This document shows, piece after piece, positions 52,696 through 62,255 of a DNA stretch of 64,000 bases. Below the pieces are notes generated by a model. The model ran no database searches. It had not been told where the DNA came from and worked only from the letters and a program-made list of their open reading frames with translations. Location of the stretch: assembly GCA_964521865.1 (NCBI GenBank), contig CAZFTJ010000004.1, positions 190,405 to 254,404 of the forward strand, given 5' to 3'. Position 1 is the stretch's first letter, and every line of letters starts with the position of its first letter. A program made the translations under genes and the position numbers. The stretch is from CAYSRJ01 sp964521865. GTDB taxonomy: Bacteria; Spirochaetota; B62-G9; DRHN01.

Positions 52696-55584
52696 ATGAG
52701 TATGGTATCGAAAATGTTTTTATTAAAAATCACGATCTGCTTCAGCATGCTGCTCATCTCCGCACAGGCTCAAATCATAACTGCAGGCACAAGCTCCATC
52801 AAGCTCCCAGAAGCGGACCTGCGCCAGGAATGGCTCCAGATAGATAGCGTGCACTTCCGCATTACCTACCCCGCTCATCTCAAACAGCTGTCCATTGTAA
52901 TTGCTGAAGAAGCGGAATATGTATATGAAATACTCTCATCGTGGACCGGATACTATCCCCGGAAAAAAATCGACATCCTGCTCATCGGCAGCAGTGATGT
53001 TGCAAACGGATTTGCGAAATACGGGCCGTCCGGAATTTTTATCAGCTTGTATGCGGTATATCCCTATGCAACTTTCAATATGAGCATCGATGAATACGAA
53101 AACTGGTACCGTCACCTCATCATACACGAGCTTTCTCACTACTTTCATCTGAACAAGGTCGAGGGCCTTCCTGAAATCGCCCGTCATATTCTTGGAAACG
53201 TCATATACCCGAATTCAACAACACCGTTATTCGTCAGGGAGGGATTTGCAGCCTATTCCGAAACAAGAAATGATTCCGGTTTCGGCAGGGGAAACTCGCC
53301 GTACACCGATATGTATATAAACGCTTCGGTTCTGGACAACGATTTTACCACACTTGATGAAGCTGCAAACCGTTCCCCGGTGTGGCCGGGAAGCGGCAGC
53401 CACTACCTCTTCGGCGTTTCTTTTTTCAATTATTTGGCCCTGCAATACGGCGAAGAAAAGATTCTCCACTTCAATGAGATGAGCGCTCATTACACGCCTT
53501 TTTGTTGGAGCATCGCATTTAGAAGAGATTTCAAAAAATCGATGCGTGAAATGTGGGATGAGTGGGAAGAGTACGAAAAGGCCCGCCGGCTTTCACTCTT
53601 GAACAGGGTTGCAGGAGAAAAAATGACCGTATTCGATCCCATCGGGAAAAGAGTCGGCACCGTCTATTCACTCAGCTTCGATCCCTCCGGAAAGAGGCTT
53701 GCCTATTCGATGAGCACGCCGAATGATACGGGCGGAATCTACATCTACGATTTGAATGAAAGAAAACAAAAACGCCTGAAAACAAAAAGAGCAGCCTACG
53801 ATATCTCATTTTCCAAAGACGGCAGGAAGCTTTATTACATACGCGTGGAGCGAGAACGAAATCTCAACCTTCGAAAAAACATCTATTCCCTCGATATTCG
53901 TACGCGAAAAGAGAAAGAGATTACGAAATCAGGTTCCGTGCAGGGTTTTGCGCTCCTTCCCGAACAGGATGCCTTTCTCGTCTGCATGTCGGCACCAAAC
54001 GGTACGATCATCCGGCTCATTGACACGAAAGGAAATGTACTGAATACGCCGGTAAGTACTGAAGACCTTCGGCCGGTTATTTTAGAGGAGCCGTCCGTCT
54101 CTCCAAACGGAAAGAGGGTTGCATTCTCCGGCAGAGAAGAAAACGGAAACAGGACTGTGTTTATCGCGGATGTACGGAAACTGCATGACGGCAGTCTCAC
54201 CCTGAGCAGTATACAGGTGCCAGTGCATAGCGCATATTCGCCGCAGTGGATAAACAACCGTGAGATACTGTTCGTCGGCAGCGACGACGGTTGTTTCAAC
54301 CTGTATACAGCGGATATCGAAAGCGGCTCAGTCGCAAGAATAACCAATGTACCGACCGGAGTGTTTATTCCAGACATAAGTATCGACGAGTTAATCGCGG
54401 TAAGCGAGTACACTTCAAGAGGTTTTCGTCCTGCATACATTAAAATGGAGGCGCTTTCCGATTTTACAGAGAGGCAGGCAAAATCCATTGCCCGGAGCAC
54501 GATGGAGCCGCAGAGTATGGATCCGGATGACGGAGCTGCGCATACATCCAGCCCTGCTGCAGCATCTTCACCGGTCAGGTACCGTTCGTACAAATACCTT
54601 GCTCCGGGGTACTGGCTTCCTGTATGGAGCAGTGATACTATTTATCTCGGATTTGGGGTTCACACGCACGGAAACGACCTGCTCAATAAACATCGGTACG
54701 ATATGAGCCTTGTGTACGATATAATTGATTCGAGGTTCAAGTACGAAGTCGGCTATACATTAAACACCGATTCCTTAACCTTCTCGACAAATATGTTTCT
54801 TTCACAAAAACCCTATGCAGACTCTTTTTCACCTTCGTTTGCATTGAAGCAGGCCGTTTGGTATAACATTGTGAAGAGCACGTATATGTTCCAGGGCGGG
54901 ATCGGCGCCGTTCTTGAAAACCCGTTTTTCGGACCGGACCTCGGCGTTTATTTCTCGAATATAAAAAAGCCTCCTCAGTGGGCCGGGCCGAAAAGCGGTG
55001 TTGCGTTCTCGCAGGATATCTTCCTCAACAGCCGTAGCGAACAGTTCGCAGTGGTGAGCAGTACTCTTTCCGGCTATGCCGCAGTTGCCGAATTCCTCCT
55101 CATGAACCTTACAATCGAGAATAAAACCGGAATTGGAAGCTTCAATGAGCACATCCTGTCAGGGAACACGTCCGCATACGCATACGCACCGCTCAACGGA
55201 GTACTCACACGCGGTTACCCTCAGTCGGTGTACGGGAGCTCGGTAACAGACTGCAAACTAACAGTCACGGCTCCAATGCTGACCGTTTACAGAGGTGTAT
55301 ACGCCTTTCCCATCTTCTTGAAAAACATACACATCAATATCTACTCCGATAACGGGATAATCCTTGCACCCTCTTCTCCATACTCTTTTGTGGCAACGAA
55401 CCTCGAAGAGCTTGCGGCATCTCCTCTGCAGTATATTCGATCGTCCGCGGGAGTGGAACTGGTAATCTCGACAATCCTTGGATATGAATTCCCCTTTGAC
55501 TTTGCTGCAGGGTACGTATACCCCTTCTCCTCGCTCGGAAAAAGCGGTATTTACCTCGAAGCCGGTCTGGGTTCGTCATTTTAA
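52696..55584 (+). CDS. exported zinc-metalloprotease, beta-propeller and beta-barrel protein
   Basis: 962 residues. Signal peptide (about 1-25, ending AQAQ). The peptidase-like part has HELSH (144-148) and EGFAAY with Glu182, a gluzincin site. It is followed by WD40-like beta-propeller (PD40) repeats (about 215-590; for example YSLSFDPSGKRLAYSMS, EPSVSPNGKRVAFSG). The last 350 residues are beta-rich and end in GSSF with a C-terminal Phe, as in outer-membrane barrels. It probably sits in the outer membrane with the protease domain exposed. Substrate unknown. Confidence 0.72.
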   Translation: MSMVSKMFLLKITICFSMLLISAQAQIITAGTSSIKLPEADLRQEWLQIDSVHFRITYPAHLKQLSIVIAEEAEYVYEILSSWTGYYPRKKIDILLIGSSDVANGFAKYGPSGIFISLYAVYPYATFNMSIDEYENWYRHLIIHELSHYFHLNKVEGLPEIARHILGNVIYPNSTTPLFVREGFAAYSETRNDSGFGRGNSPYTDMYINASVLDNDFTTLDEAANRSPVWPGSGSHYLFGVSFFNYLALQYGEEKILHFNEMSAHYTPFCWSIAFRRDFKKSMREMWDEWEEYEKARRLSLLNRVAGEKMTVFDPIGKRVGTVYSLSFDPSGKRLAYSMSTPNDTGGIYIYDLNERKQKRLKTKRAAYDISFSKDGRKLYYIRVERERNLNLRKNIYSLDIRTRKEKEITKSGSVQGFALLPEQDAFLVCMSAPNGTIIRLIDTKGNVLNTPVSTEDLRPVILEEPSVSPNGKRVAFSGREENGNRTVFIADVRKLHDGSLTLSSIQVPVHSAYSPQWINNREILFVGSDDGCFNLYTADIESGSVARITNVPTGVFIPDISIDELIAVSEYTSRGFRPAYIKMEALSDFTERQAKSIARSTMEPQSMDPDDGAAHTSSPAAASSPVRYRSYKYLAPGYWLPVWSSDTIYLGFGVHTHGNDLLNKHRYDMSLVYDIIDSRFKYEVGYTLNTDSLTFSTNMFLSQKPYADSFSPSFALKQAVWYNIVKSTYMFQGGIGAVLENPFFGPDLGVYFSNIKKPPQWAGPKSGVAFSQDIFLNSRSEQFAVVSSTLSGYAAVAEFLLMNLTIENKTGIGSFNEHILSGNTSAYAYAPLNGVLTRGYPQSVYGSSVTDCKLTVTAPMLTVYRGVYAFPIFLKNIHINIYSDNGIILAPSSPYSFVATNLEELAASPLQYIRSSAGVELVISTILGYEFPFDFAAGYVYPFSSLGKSGIYLEAGLGSSF

Positions 55585-55807
55585 ACAGGAAGCCAGCGCC
55601 GCTCGATCGATTTTTCGGAATTCTCAACAACCGGTATTCACCGTATCAACCGCGAATTCTAGTAGTGATTTTTTCATTTTTGCGTTAAAATCGGATTGGT
55701 ATCGTGGAAGCGACGGAAATCATCCCGAATATCAGGGTCTATTCTTTGAAATATTCATGTGAAAACAGATTTTCTGAAACAATCAGGATGAAAAACAGGA
55801 AAGTAAA

Positions 55808-56860
55808 ATGAAAATGTCAAATCGTGAACGCGCTGAAGCTGCGTTGCAGAGAAAAAATCCAGACAGGGTGCCCATATTCGAGCTTTTGGTAGACCCGTCC
55901 GTACGAAAGGGGATATGCCGGGACTGCTCATACGTTGATTTTGCCGAAATGTACGACTTCGATATTGTGTTGACCTCAACGCCTTCGGATAATTACAGAA
56001 TGGAAGTAATCGACGAGAAAGCCCGTATTTACCGCGACGAATGGGGGGTTGTACGACAGTTCTCCGATCAGACGGTTTCATTTCCAATGAAGGGGCCTAT
56101 TCAATCGGAATCCGATCTTGATGCATACACGCCACCCGACCCGCTCGATCCCTACCGGTACGGAGGGCTTATCGCACTTCTCGAAGCGTTCAAAGGCAAA
56201 AAGCTCGTCGGCATGCACGTCCATGACGCATTTTCCTACCCGACCTATCTAAGGGGAATGGGCAACCTGCTCATGGATATTATTGAAAATCCGGAAATGG
56301 TGCACAGACTTGTACGACTGTCTGTAAATCACTCGAAGACTCTCATCACCAAGGCATATAACCTCGGCGCCGAACTGTTCGTATTCGGCGACGACTATGC
56401 AGGCACGAACGGGCCGATGATGTCGCCGAAACATTTCAGAGAATTTTTTCTCCCCGGAATGAAAGAGGTTGTGGGGCACGCAAAGAATTTAGGGGCCTAC
56501 TGCATCAAACACACGGACGGCGATATATCTTCCATTCTCGATATGATAATCGGCACGGGAATCGACGGCATTCACCCGCTGGATCCGGAAGCCGGAATGG
56601 ACATCCGTGCTGTGAAAATGAAATACGGAGACCGCGTATGCGTCATCGGAAACATCGATACCGGAAAGCTTCTCACCGAATCCACGCCCGAAGCGGTGGA
56701 AGAAGAGGTGAGACGGACGATCGTTGATCTTGCCCCGGGCGGCGGATATATAATAGCGTCTGCCAATTCAATACATGCCCGTGTAAAACCGGAAAATTAC
56801 CGGACAATGCTCGAAGCAGCCCTGAAATACGGACAGTACGGGCATCTGGGAACAGCATAA
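55808..56860 (+). CDS. URO-D superfamily protein 3 (HTDG type)
   Basis: 350 residues, starting MKMSNRERAEAALQRKNPDRVPIFE. The loop that holds HSCG in the zinc-thiol methyltransferases is KHTDG here (His235, Asp237), so there is no cysteine ligand. Others: FVFGDDYAGTNGPMMSP and GGGYIIASANSIHARVKPEN. It is more like UroD-fold proteins of unknown substrate. SD AGGAAAG. Confidence 0.72.
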   Translation: MKMSNRERAEAALQRKNPDRVPIFELLVDPSVRKGICRDCSYVDFAEMYDFDIVLTSTPSDNYRMEVIDEKARIYRDEWGVVRQFSDQTVSFPMKGPIQSESDLDAYTPPDPLDPYRYGGLIALLEAFKGKKLVGMHVHDAFSYPTYLRGMGNLLMDIIENPEMVHRLVRLSVNHSKTLITKAYNLGAELFVFGDDYAGTNGPMMSPKHFREFFLPGMKEVVGHAKNLGAYCIKHTDGDISSILDMIIGTGIDGIHPLDPEAGMDIRAVKMKYGDRVCVIGNIDTGKLLTESTPEAVEEEVRRTIVDLAPGGGYIIASANSIHARVKPENYRTMLEAALKYGQYGHLGTA

Positions 56861-56891
56861 TAAAAAACGAGTTTTGTCGTAAGCCCTCGAC

Positions 56892-57974
56892 TCAAAGACG
56901 TATCGGGTAGCTTCCGTACTTTTTCACAGTCTCGTAGAATGCCATGATATTTTCGATCGGCACCTGCGGCTGTACGTTATGCGCAGGACCCAGGATCAAT
57001 CCTCCTCCGGGCGCCACGGTTTTCAGCCTCAGCCTGGTTTCGTTGACGACATCTTCGACGCTCCCGAACGGCATCGTTTCCTGGTTATCGATCGTTCCCC
57101 AAAAGGTCAGCCTGTCCCCGAACTTCTTCTTCAATTCACCCGGGTCCATGGATTTCGGCTGTACGGGATTGAGTATGTTAACTCCAACCTCTATCAGGTC
57201 CGGAAGTATCGGAACATTGTAGCCGTCTGTGTGAAATGCAAACTTGATATCGGAATTCAGGCCTTTCAGATAGCTGAACAGTTTTGCATAGCGCGGTTTG
57301 AAGAACTCCCTGAACTGATCGGGAGAAATTAGCAGCCTGTCCTGCATGCCGAAATCATCGCCGATCCATACCACATCGACACCGTATTTGACAAGAATCT
57401 CACCGGCGTCCCATACCCAGCCCAAAAGCTTGTCGAGATAGGCATGAAGGAAATCCTTGTTCATCACCATATCTTCCATAACCTTGTCCATTCCCCGCAG
57501 ATACCAGGAAAGCTCAAAGAGAGTGCATGCAAGACCGCCCATGATGCCGTATTCTTTACCGTATTTCTCAATCATCTCCTTTGAAGCCGTATACCGCTTC
57601 TCGGTCTTGAAATCGGGCATTTTAACGACTTCTATATCGTCGGTATCGGCCATGGGTCGTCCAACCATTTCGGTATATCGGTTCCCGGTATCGGTGTCCA
57701 CCCACCGCCACTTGATGCCCCACTCATCGTGGTACTCGGGTTCATCTATCAAGTAGTAGCTCGTGCAGGGTCCGATCCAGGTAATCAAAAAATCATGACC
57801 CATTAAGTGAGGCAGATAGCCGCCGTCCGCCGCATACAGTGAAAGTTTTTCCGTGTCCTCTCCGAGATAGGCCAAGAGCTTTCTTTCTGCTTCGGGGGTG
57901 TACCATACGTCGATCGGAACTCGATCGGGCTCCTCATGGTTGATTGCCGCAAGAAATCGTTCCTTATGCGTCAT
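56892..57974 (-). CDS. URO-D superfamily protein 4 (HTDG type)
   Basis: 360 residues, MTHKERFLAAINHEEPDRVPIDVW at the start. FHTDG (His248, Asp250) replaces HSCG. WIGDDFGMQDRLLISPDQF and GGGLILGPAHNVQPQVPIEN follow the family pattern. It faces member 3 convergently. SD GGAGG. Confidence 0.72.
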   Translation of the reverse strand: MTHKERFLAAINHEEPDRVPIDVWYTPEAERKLLAYLGEDTEKLSLYAADGGYLPHLMGHDFLITWIGPCTSYYLIDEPEYHDEWGIKWRWVDTDTGNRYTEMVGRPMADTDDIEVVKMPDFKTEKRYTASKEMIEKYGKEYGIMGGLACTLFELSWYLRGMDKVMEDMVMNKDFLHAYLDKLLGWVWDAGEILVKYGVDVVWIGDDFGMQDRLLISPDQFREFFKPRYAKLFSYLKGLNSDIKFAFHTDGYNVPILPDLIEVGVNILNPVQPKSMDPGELKKKFGDRLTFWGTIDNQETMPFGSVEDVVNETRLRLKTVAPGGGLILGPAHNVQPQVPIENIMAFYETVKKYGSYPIRL

Positions 57975-58191
57975 ACAGGGCCTCCTTAGTTACAATACCA
58001 ACCTCTACTTCCCTTCATTTTCCGCCTGACGCGGCAGCGCCGTCAATACAGCATCACCGTATACCGGAACAGAACCACATAGTATAACCACGTATAAAAT
58101 CCGGCAATGTAGTGGAGCGCATTCATGTTTCCCTGCGCAAAGAGAACATGCCGCCGCAAAACGCAGCCGGAGGGTAGAAGTTAAAACGCCC

Positions 58192-58458
58192 TCACCCCTG
58201 ATCCGGATACAGATGAATATCCTCGTAATGCACAAAAAACTGTGTAAAAAGCCTTTCAACCTCTTCTCTTCGCGCATAGTCGAAACGAAGCGCAACCCCG
58301 CAGTTTGGGCTTATCTCCCTCGGTCCAGGAATCAGTACCGCCTGCATGTTGTTTTTCTTCAGCACCTCTTCAGCCCTGAGTGCGTGATGAGAACCGAAAA
58401 AGGTCACCACTCCCTTGAGAGCTTGCAGATTAATCCTGTCTTTCCGCTTCCCGGACAT
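58192..58458 (-). CDS. DUF3343 family protein (putative sulfur/selenium carrier)
   Basis: 88 residues with FFGSHHALRAEEVLKKN and IPGPREISPNCGVALRF, the typical DUF3343 pattern with one conserved cysteine. It directly follows the cysteine desulfurase gene, a partnership consistent with carrying sulfur or selenium from that enzyme. It could also act alone. SD is weak. Confidence 0.7.
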   Translation of the reverse strand: MSGKRKDRINLQALKGVVTFFGSHHALRAEEVLKKNNMQAVLIPGPREISPNCGVALRFDYARREEVERLFTQFFVHYEDIHLYPDQG

Positions 58459-58498
58459 ATATCGATTTCAATCCAGTGTGTGCCCTGCAGCTCAAGAC

Positions 58499-59659
58499 TC
58501 AATGAGAACGCACAGATCCCGCAATCTTTTTAACAGCGCGTATTGCATATTGCACATCCCTTTCCGTGTTAAAAATACCCCAGCTCAGACGTACCGTACC
58601 GGCTGGAAAAGTCCCGATCGTTTTATGCGCGGACGGCGCGCAATGAAGGCCGATCCTCGCCTGTATACCGTACTCCCTGTCCAAAATTTCTCCCACCTTC
58701 GAGGGGCTCATGCCCCGTACGTTGAAAGAGAGTACGCCCGTCTGCTCAAACGGCTTCTTTCTGCCGTACAGCATAATCCGTGAAACAGCTGAAAAGTCAT
58801 CGAGAAATATTTCCAGCAGACGGCCGTCATGCTCCAGGATTTTTTTCCGACCCATATCGAGCAGGTATTCGACACCTGCCGCAAGCCCGGCAATACCGAC
58901 AACGTTCAGTGTTCCGCTCTCAAAACGGTCGGGAAGGAATTCCGGCTGAGCTTCCCTGTCCGATACGCTGCCTGTTCCTCCGTATATCAGGGGGCTGAGC
59001 TCCTTCTCGTCTATCCCGATGTAGAGACCGCCCGTTCCCTGCGGGCCGAGCAGGCCCTTGTGACCGCTGAAGGCAAAAAGATCGATATTCATCCTCTGTA
59101 CATCGACCGGCACGACACCCGCAGTCTGCGCGCCGTCGACGAGAAAAGGCACACGTATATCGCGACACATCCTTCCCACAGCCGCGATATCGTTTATCGT
59201 TCCGGTCACATTTGAAGCATGTGTCATAACGACGAGTTTCGTACCTTTTTTCACCGCTTCTATCAGAGAATCGGGATGAACGAGGCCGGTATCATCCGCT
59301 TCTACGGCCGTAACTTCAATGCCGTGCTCCTGCAGAAAGGTAAGCGGCCGCATCACCGAATTGTGCTCCATACTCGAAGCGACGACATGATCCCCTCTAC
59401 GCAGCAGGCCGAACAGTGCCGTGTTAAGAGCCTCGGTTGCATTTTTTGCAAACACGACCCTGGAGGGATCCGGTATATTAAATAATGCGGCAAGCCGCTC
59501 TCTCGCATTGAGCACAATCCTGCCTGCGCCGATGGATTTGCCATGTCCCGAGCGTCCAGGATTCCCTCCCCCGCGAAAAAAATAATCCTTCATCGCCCTG
59601 AGTACGGACACGGGCTTGGGCCAGGAGGTTGCGGCGTTGTCGAAGTATCTGATTTTCAT
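58499..59659 (-). CDS. cysteine desulfurase-like class V aminotransferase
   Basis: 386 residues, beginning KIRYFDNAATSWPKP. The PLP lysine is in SGHKGLLGPQG and the catalytic cysteine in GLHCAPSAHK. FESGTLNVVGIAGL is typical of the SufS/CsdA class. It removes sulfur (or selenium) from cysteine. It is followed by DUF3343, and preceded by a URO-D fragment, suggesting insertion of this pair next to the URO-D genes. SD GGGGAG. Confidence 0.85.
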   Translation of the reverse strand: MKIRYFDNAATSWPKPVSVLRAMKDYFFRGGGNPGRSGHGKSIGAGRIVLNARERLAALFNIPDPSRVVFAKNATEALNTALFGLLRRGDHVVASSMEHNSVMRPLTFLQEHGIEVTAVEADDTGLVHPDSLIEAVKKGTKLVVMTHASNVTGTINDIAAVGRMCRDIRVPFLVDGAQTAGVVPVDVQRMNIDLFAFSGHKGLLGPQGTGGLYIGIDEKELSPLIYGGTGSVSDREAQPEFLPDRFESGTLNVVGIAGLAAGVEYLLDMGRKKILEHDGRLLEIFLDDFSAVSRIMLYGRKKPFEQTGVLSFNVRGMSPSKVGEILDREYGIQARIGLHCAPSAHKTIGTFPAGTVRLSWGIFNTERDVQYAIRAVKKIAGSVRSH

Positions 59660-59690
59660 CTCCGCACTCCCCGTACATTACCGATCTCCT

Positions 59691-59888
59691 CTATATTGGA
59701 AAACCGGCTTTTATAAAAAAGGCTTTTGCCGATTTTGTTCCGCTGAACCTGCGTTTTCCCTCCCAGAACTGTGTTGTATAGCCGAGCAGGTCATTCATAA
59801 GCTTTCTGCTGAAGAGAAAATCATAGACCGGCACCCTGTCGGATATACCGCAGTTCAGCGCGGTAACAAATCGTTCACGAGGCTTCAT
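59691..59888 (-). pseudogene. truncated URO-D superfamily N-terminal fragment
   Basis: 65 codons: MKPRERFVTALNCGISDRVP and KLMNDLLGYTTQ follow the start of related proteins, then the frame ends in FFIKAGFPI. Only the first sixth of the gene is left, the rest apparently deleted. It keeps its SD (GGGAGG) and overlaps the end of URO-D protein 5, so it may still be translated. Confidence 0.6.
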
Positions 59889-59890
59889 TA

Positions 59891-61042
59891 TCAATACCTC
59901 CCGTATTCCATGAGTGCTTCCCACATTGCCACGATGTTTTCCGGCGGCACGTCCGCCTGTATATTGTGCACCGTATTGAAAACAAATCCACCGCCGGGCG
60001 CAAAATCATCCACCCTCCGCCTGACCTCATCCCGTACCTGCTGAACCGTACCGTTCGGAAGCACCCGCTGTGTGTCTATACCGCCGCCCCAGAAGGTGAG
60101 GTCTTTCCCGAAGTCCCTTTTGAGCTTTGCAGGCTCCATATCCTTCGAGGTATACTGAACCGGGTTGAAAATGTCCACGCCGCTTTCGATGAGGTCTGCC
60201 AAAATATAGCGGGATGAACCGCATGAATGAAAGAAAATATAAAGATCAGGCTTCTGCTTCTTTATTACCGAGAAAATCTTCGCGTACCACGGCTTGAAGT
60301 ACCGCACAAACATGTCGTAGGAAAACACCGGTCCCGTCTGAATTCCGTAATCGTCTGCGTAGAGGACGACCTTTATATCGTCCCCCAGGTTGGGAATCGC
60401 CCACTCCCAGAATTCAATATCGAGCTCGGCAAGCTTCCCCACAATGTAGTGGGTAAGCTCCGGCTCGGCGGCAAGTGCGTAGAAGGAATCTTCGAATCCA
60501 AGCAGCCACTGGAATGTTTGCAGAAGACCGACTGTCATGCCCACAGTTCCCAGCACCACGAGGCAATCCGTTTCAGCGAGCCCGGAAGCCTCTTCCTTCA
60601 GTCCCTCCAACCTGTGCCTGTCCTTGGGGTCCGGCCATCTGTACTTTTTCACCTGTTCCAGATCCGCCCCCCTGAGAGGATGAGCCACCATATCGTAGTA
60701 AAGACCGTACGGCTTCGGCCTGCGCCAGGTGACACCCCACACATCGGTAAACTGCTCATACTCCGCGGTTTCTTCGAGCTCGAGCTCCCATCCGAACGGG
60801 CTTCCGGTCAACACGCCCCTCGTATCGACCTCGAGCTTTTCGAGCACGTCCTCGTGCACACGGGCAAGGCCCTGCACCCTGTCGAACAGCTCGGTTTCCT
60901 TTTTTTCGAGACCCAGGTAATCCCTCAGCTTCTCATAGGCAATGTAATGGATCCCCGTTACAAGCGTGCTGGTAAGGTCATAGGGAACACGGTCAGGTTC
61001 CCGGTGATTCAATGCCGATATCACGCGCTTTTTCGAAGTCAT
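59891..61042 (-). CDS. URO-D superfamily protein 5 (HSCG type)
   Basis: 383 residues from the ATG after GGAGGTG (a longer frame upstream lacks an SD). FHSCG with His272 and Cys274, then GGGIDTQ and FVFNTVHN like member 1. It is the closest to member 1 in motif set. Followed by the fragment and the desulfurase. Confidence 0.75.
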   Translation of the reverse strand: MTSKKRVISALNHREPDRVPYDLTSTLVTGIHYIAYEKLRDYLGLEKKETELFDRVQGLARVHEDVLEKLEVDTRGVLTGSPFGWELELEETAEYEQFTDVWGVTWRRPKPYGLYYDMVAHPLRGADLEQVKKYRWPDPKDRHRLEGLKEEASGLAETDCLVVLGTVGMTVGLLQTFQWLLGFEDSFYALAAEPELTHYIVGKLAELDIEFWEWAIPNLGDDIKVVLYADDYGIQTGPVFSYDMFVRYFKPWYAKIFSVIKKQKPDLYIFFHSCGSSRYILADLIESGVDIFNPVQYTSKDMEPAKLKRDFGKDLTFWGGGIDTQRVLPNGTVQQVRDEVRRRVDDFAPGGGFVFNTVHNIQADVPPENIVAMWEALMEYGRY

Positions 61043-61061
61043 GGCACACCTCCATTTGTTG

Positions 61062-61119
61062 ATTATCCGGACGCTTTGCATCCGGATAATGCCGCCGGTG
61101 CAGGCACCAGGCGGCATTA
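61062..61119. repeat. two adjacent strong hairpins
   Basis: ATTATCCGGA and TCCGGATAAT (perfect, nine-base loop, 61062-61090) and TAATGCCGCCGGTG pairing with CACC-GGCGGCATTA around CAGG (61087-61119, one bulge). The two overlap at TAAT, so they exclude each other. A 20-base piece recurs at 24938-24958. They lie between URO-D proteins 6 and 5. Confidence 0.6.
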
Positions 61120-61219
61120 CACCATCACTATTCGTACTTATACGCTCATAGCTCCTGTATGACTGACGGCACTAGAGCGCAACATTTCCCACCGTTTATC
61201 ACAGTAAAAGAGCCCGGGA

Positions 61220-62233
61220 TCAATACGGATAATTCATAAATGTCTCATACATAATCCGAATATTCTCGAGCGGGGTGTCCGGCCCGATCTCGCCGCAGGC
61301 GATGATTCCGCCTCTTTCAGTGCCGAGATGATCGAATACATCGAGTATATGATTTTTTACCTCCTGCGGCGTTCCGAATGGGATAATGAGCTGTCGGTCG
61401 AGATCCGTTCTGAAACATACCTTTCCCGCAAAATTTTTCTTGAGAAGGTCGAGACCAATAACCGACGACTGACAGTTCAGCACCTTCACGCCGATATCGA
61501 CGAGGTCGGGAATAATATCGATTATATACCCATCCGAGTGGAAATGCACATCCACACCCCTATCGATTACCTTTTCAAACATCTTTTTATATGCCGGTTT
61601 GAAAAACTCCCTCCAGAACTCGGGAGCTACCAGCAGGCTGTTCTGCGCCCCCCAGTCATCGGCGAAATGCAGCCCGTCGTAATCATACACGAGCCACTTA
61701 TCGATCCACCTCAGATTGAATTCGAGAAGATCTTCACGAAGACGGTGCACTTCTTTCGTTCTGTACGCAAGATCCATAAACAGGTTTTCCATACCTCTGA
61801 GCTGCTGCATCTCCTCGAAGAAGGTAATCCACGCACCCCGCGCATAGTACTCTTGGTTTCTTCCCTCCATGTGCCCGCTGTAGAGCCTGGCCGAAGGCGG
61901 GCCTGCATCGAACTCGGGCCATTTGTAGCTGTTATACGCATCCCAGTCTGCAAAAGGCCATTCGACGGGGATGCCGCATACCCCTTCATCTTCTACGTGC
62001 CACCGGGTCCTGAAATCATCGTAATTCAATCCTCTCCTGTAAAGAGCGGGCAGATCTTCGGGTTTCATATCGGGAAGAAACTCCCATCCGAAATCTTCGT
62101 GCACGCATTCGAGTATCTTGTCCAATGTATCTCCGTACTTGATCTGCGCAGCCGGGAGAATGGCATGGGATATAGGCGGCCTGTCGGGACACTCGAAATT
62201 AATCGCTTTCAGTACGCGTTCTCTGCTCTTCAT
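61220..62233 (-). CDS. URO-D superfamily protein 6 (HSDG type)
   Basis: 337 residues, MKSRERVLKAINFECPDRPPI at the start. FHSDG (His232, Asp234) replaces HSCG. LHFADDWGAQNSLLVAPEFW and a C-terminal IIACGEIGPDTPLENI complete it; the cysteine in ACGE could stand in for the missing ligand. It directly follows the LacI regulator, 22 bases apart. SD AAAGGTG. Confidence 0.75.
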   Translation of the reverse strand: MKSRERVLKAINFECPDRPPISHAILPAAQIKYGDTLDKILECVHEDFGWEFLPDMKPEDLPALYRRGLNYDDFRTRWHVEDEGVCGIPVEWPFADWDAYNSYKWPEFDAGPPSARLYSGHMEGRNQEYYARGAWITFFEEMQQLRGMENLFMDLAYRTKEVHRLREDLLEFNLRWIDKWLVYDYDGLHFADDWGAQNSLLVAPEFWREFFKPAYKKMFEKVIDRGVDVHFHSDGYIIDIIPDLVDIGVKVLNCQSSVIGLDLLKKNFAGKVCFRTDLDRQLIIPFGTPQEVKNHILDVFDHLGTERGGIIACGEIGPDTPLENIRIMYETFMNYPY

Positions 62234-62255
62234 ACGTGCACCTTTCAGCGCATCG

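Noticed and set aside
32651..62233. Calling the URO-D proteins haem-biosynthesis uroporphyrinogen decarboxylase (hemE)
   Set aside because: There are six divergent copies with HSCG or H[TS]DG loops in catabolic surroundings, and no haem genes are adjacent.
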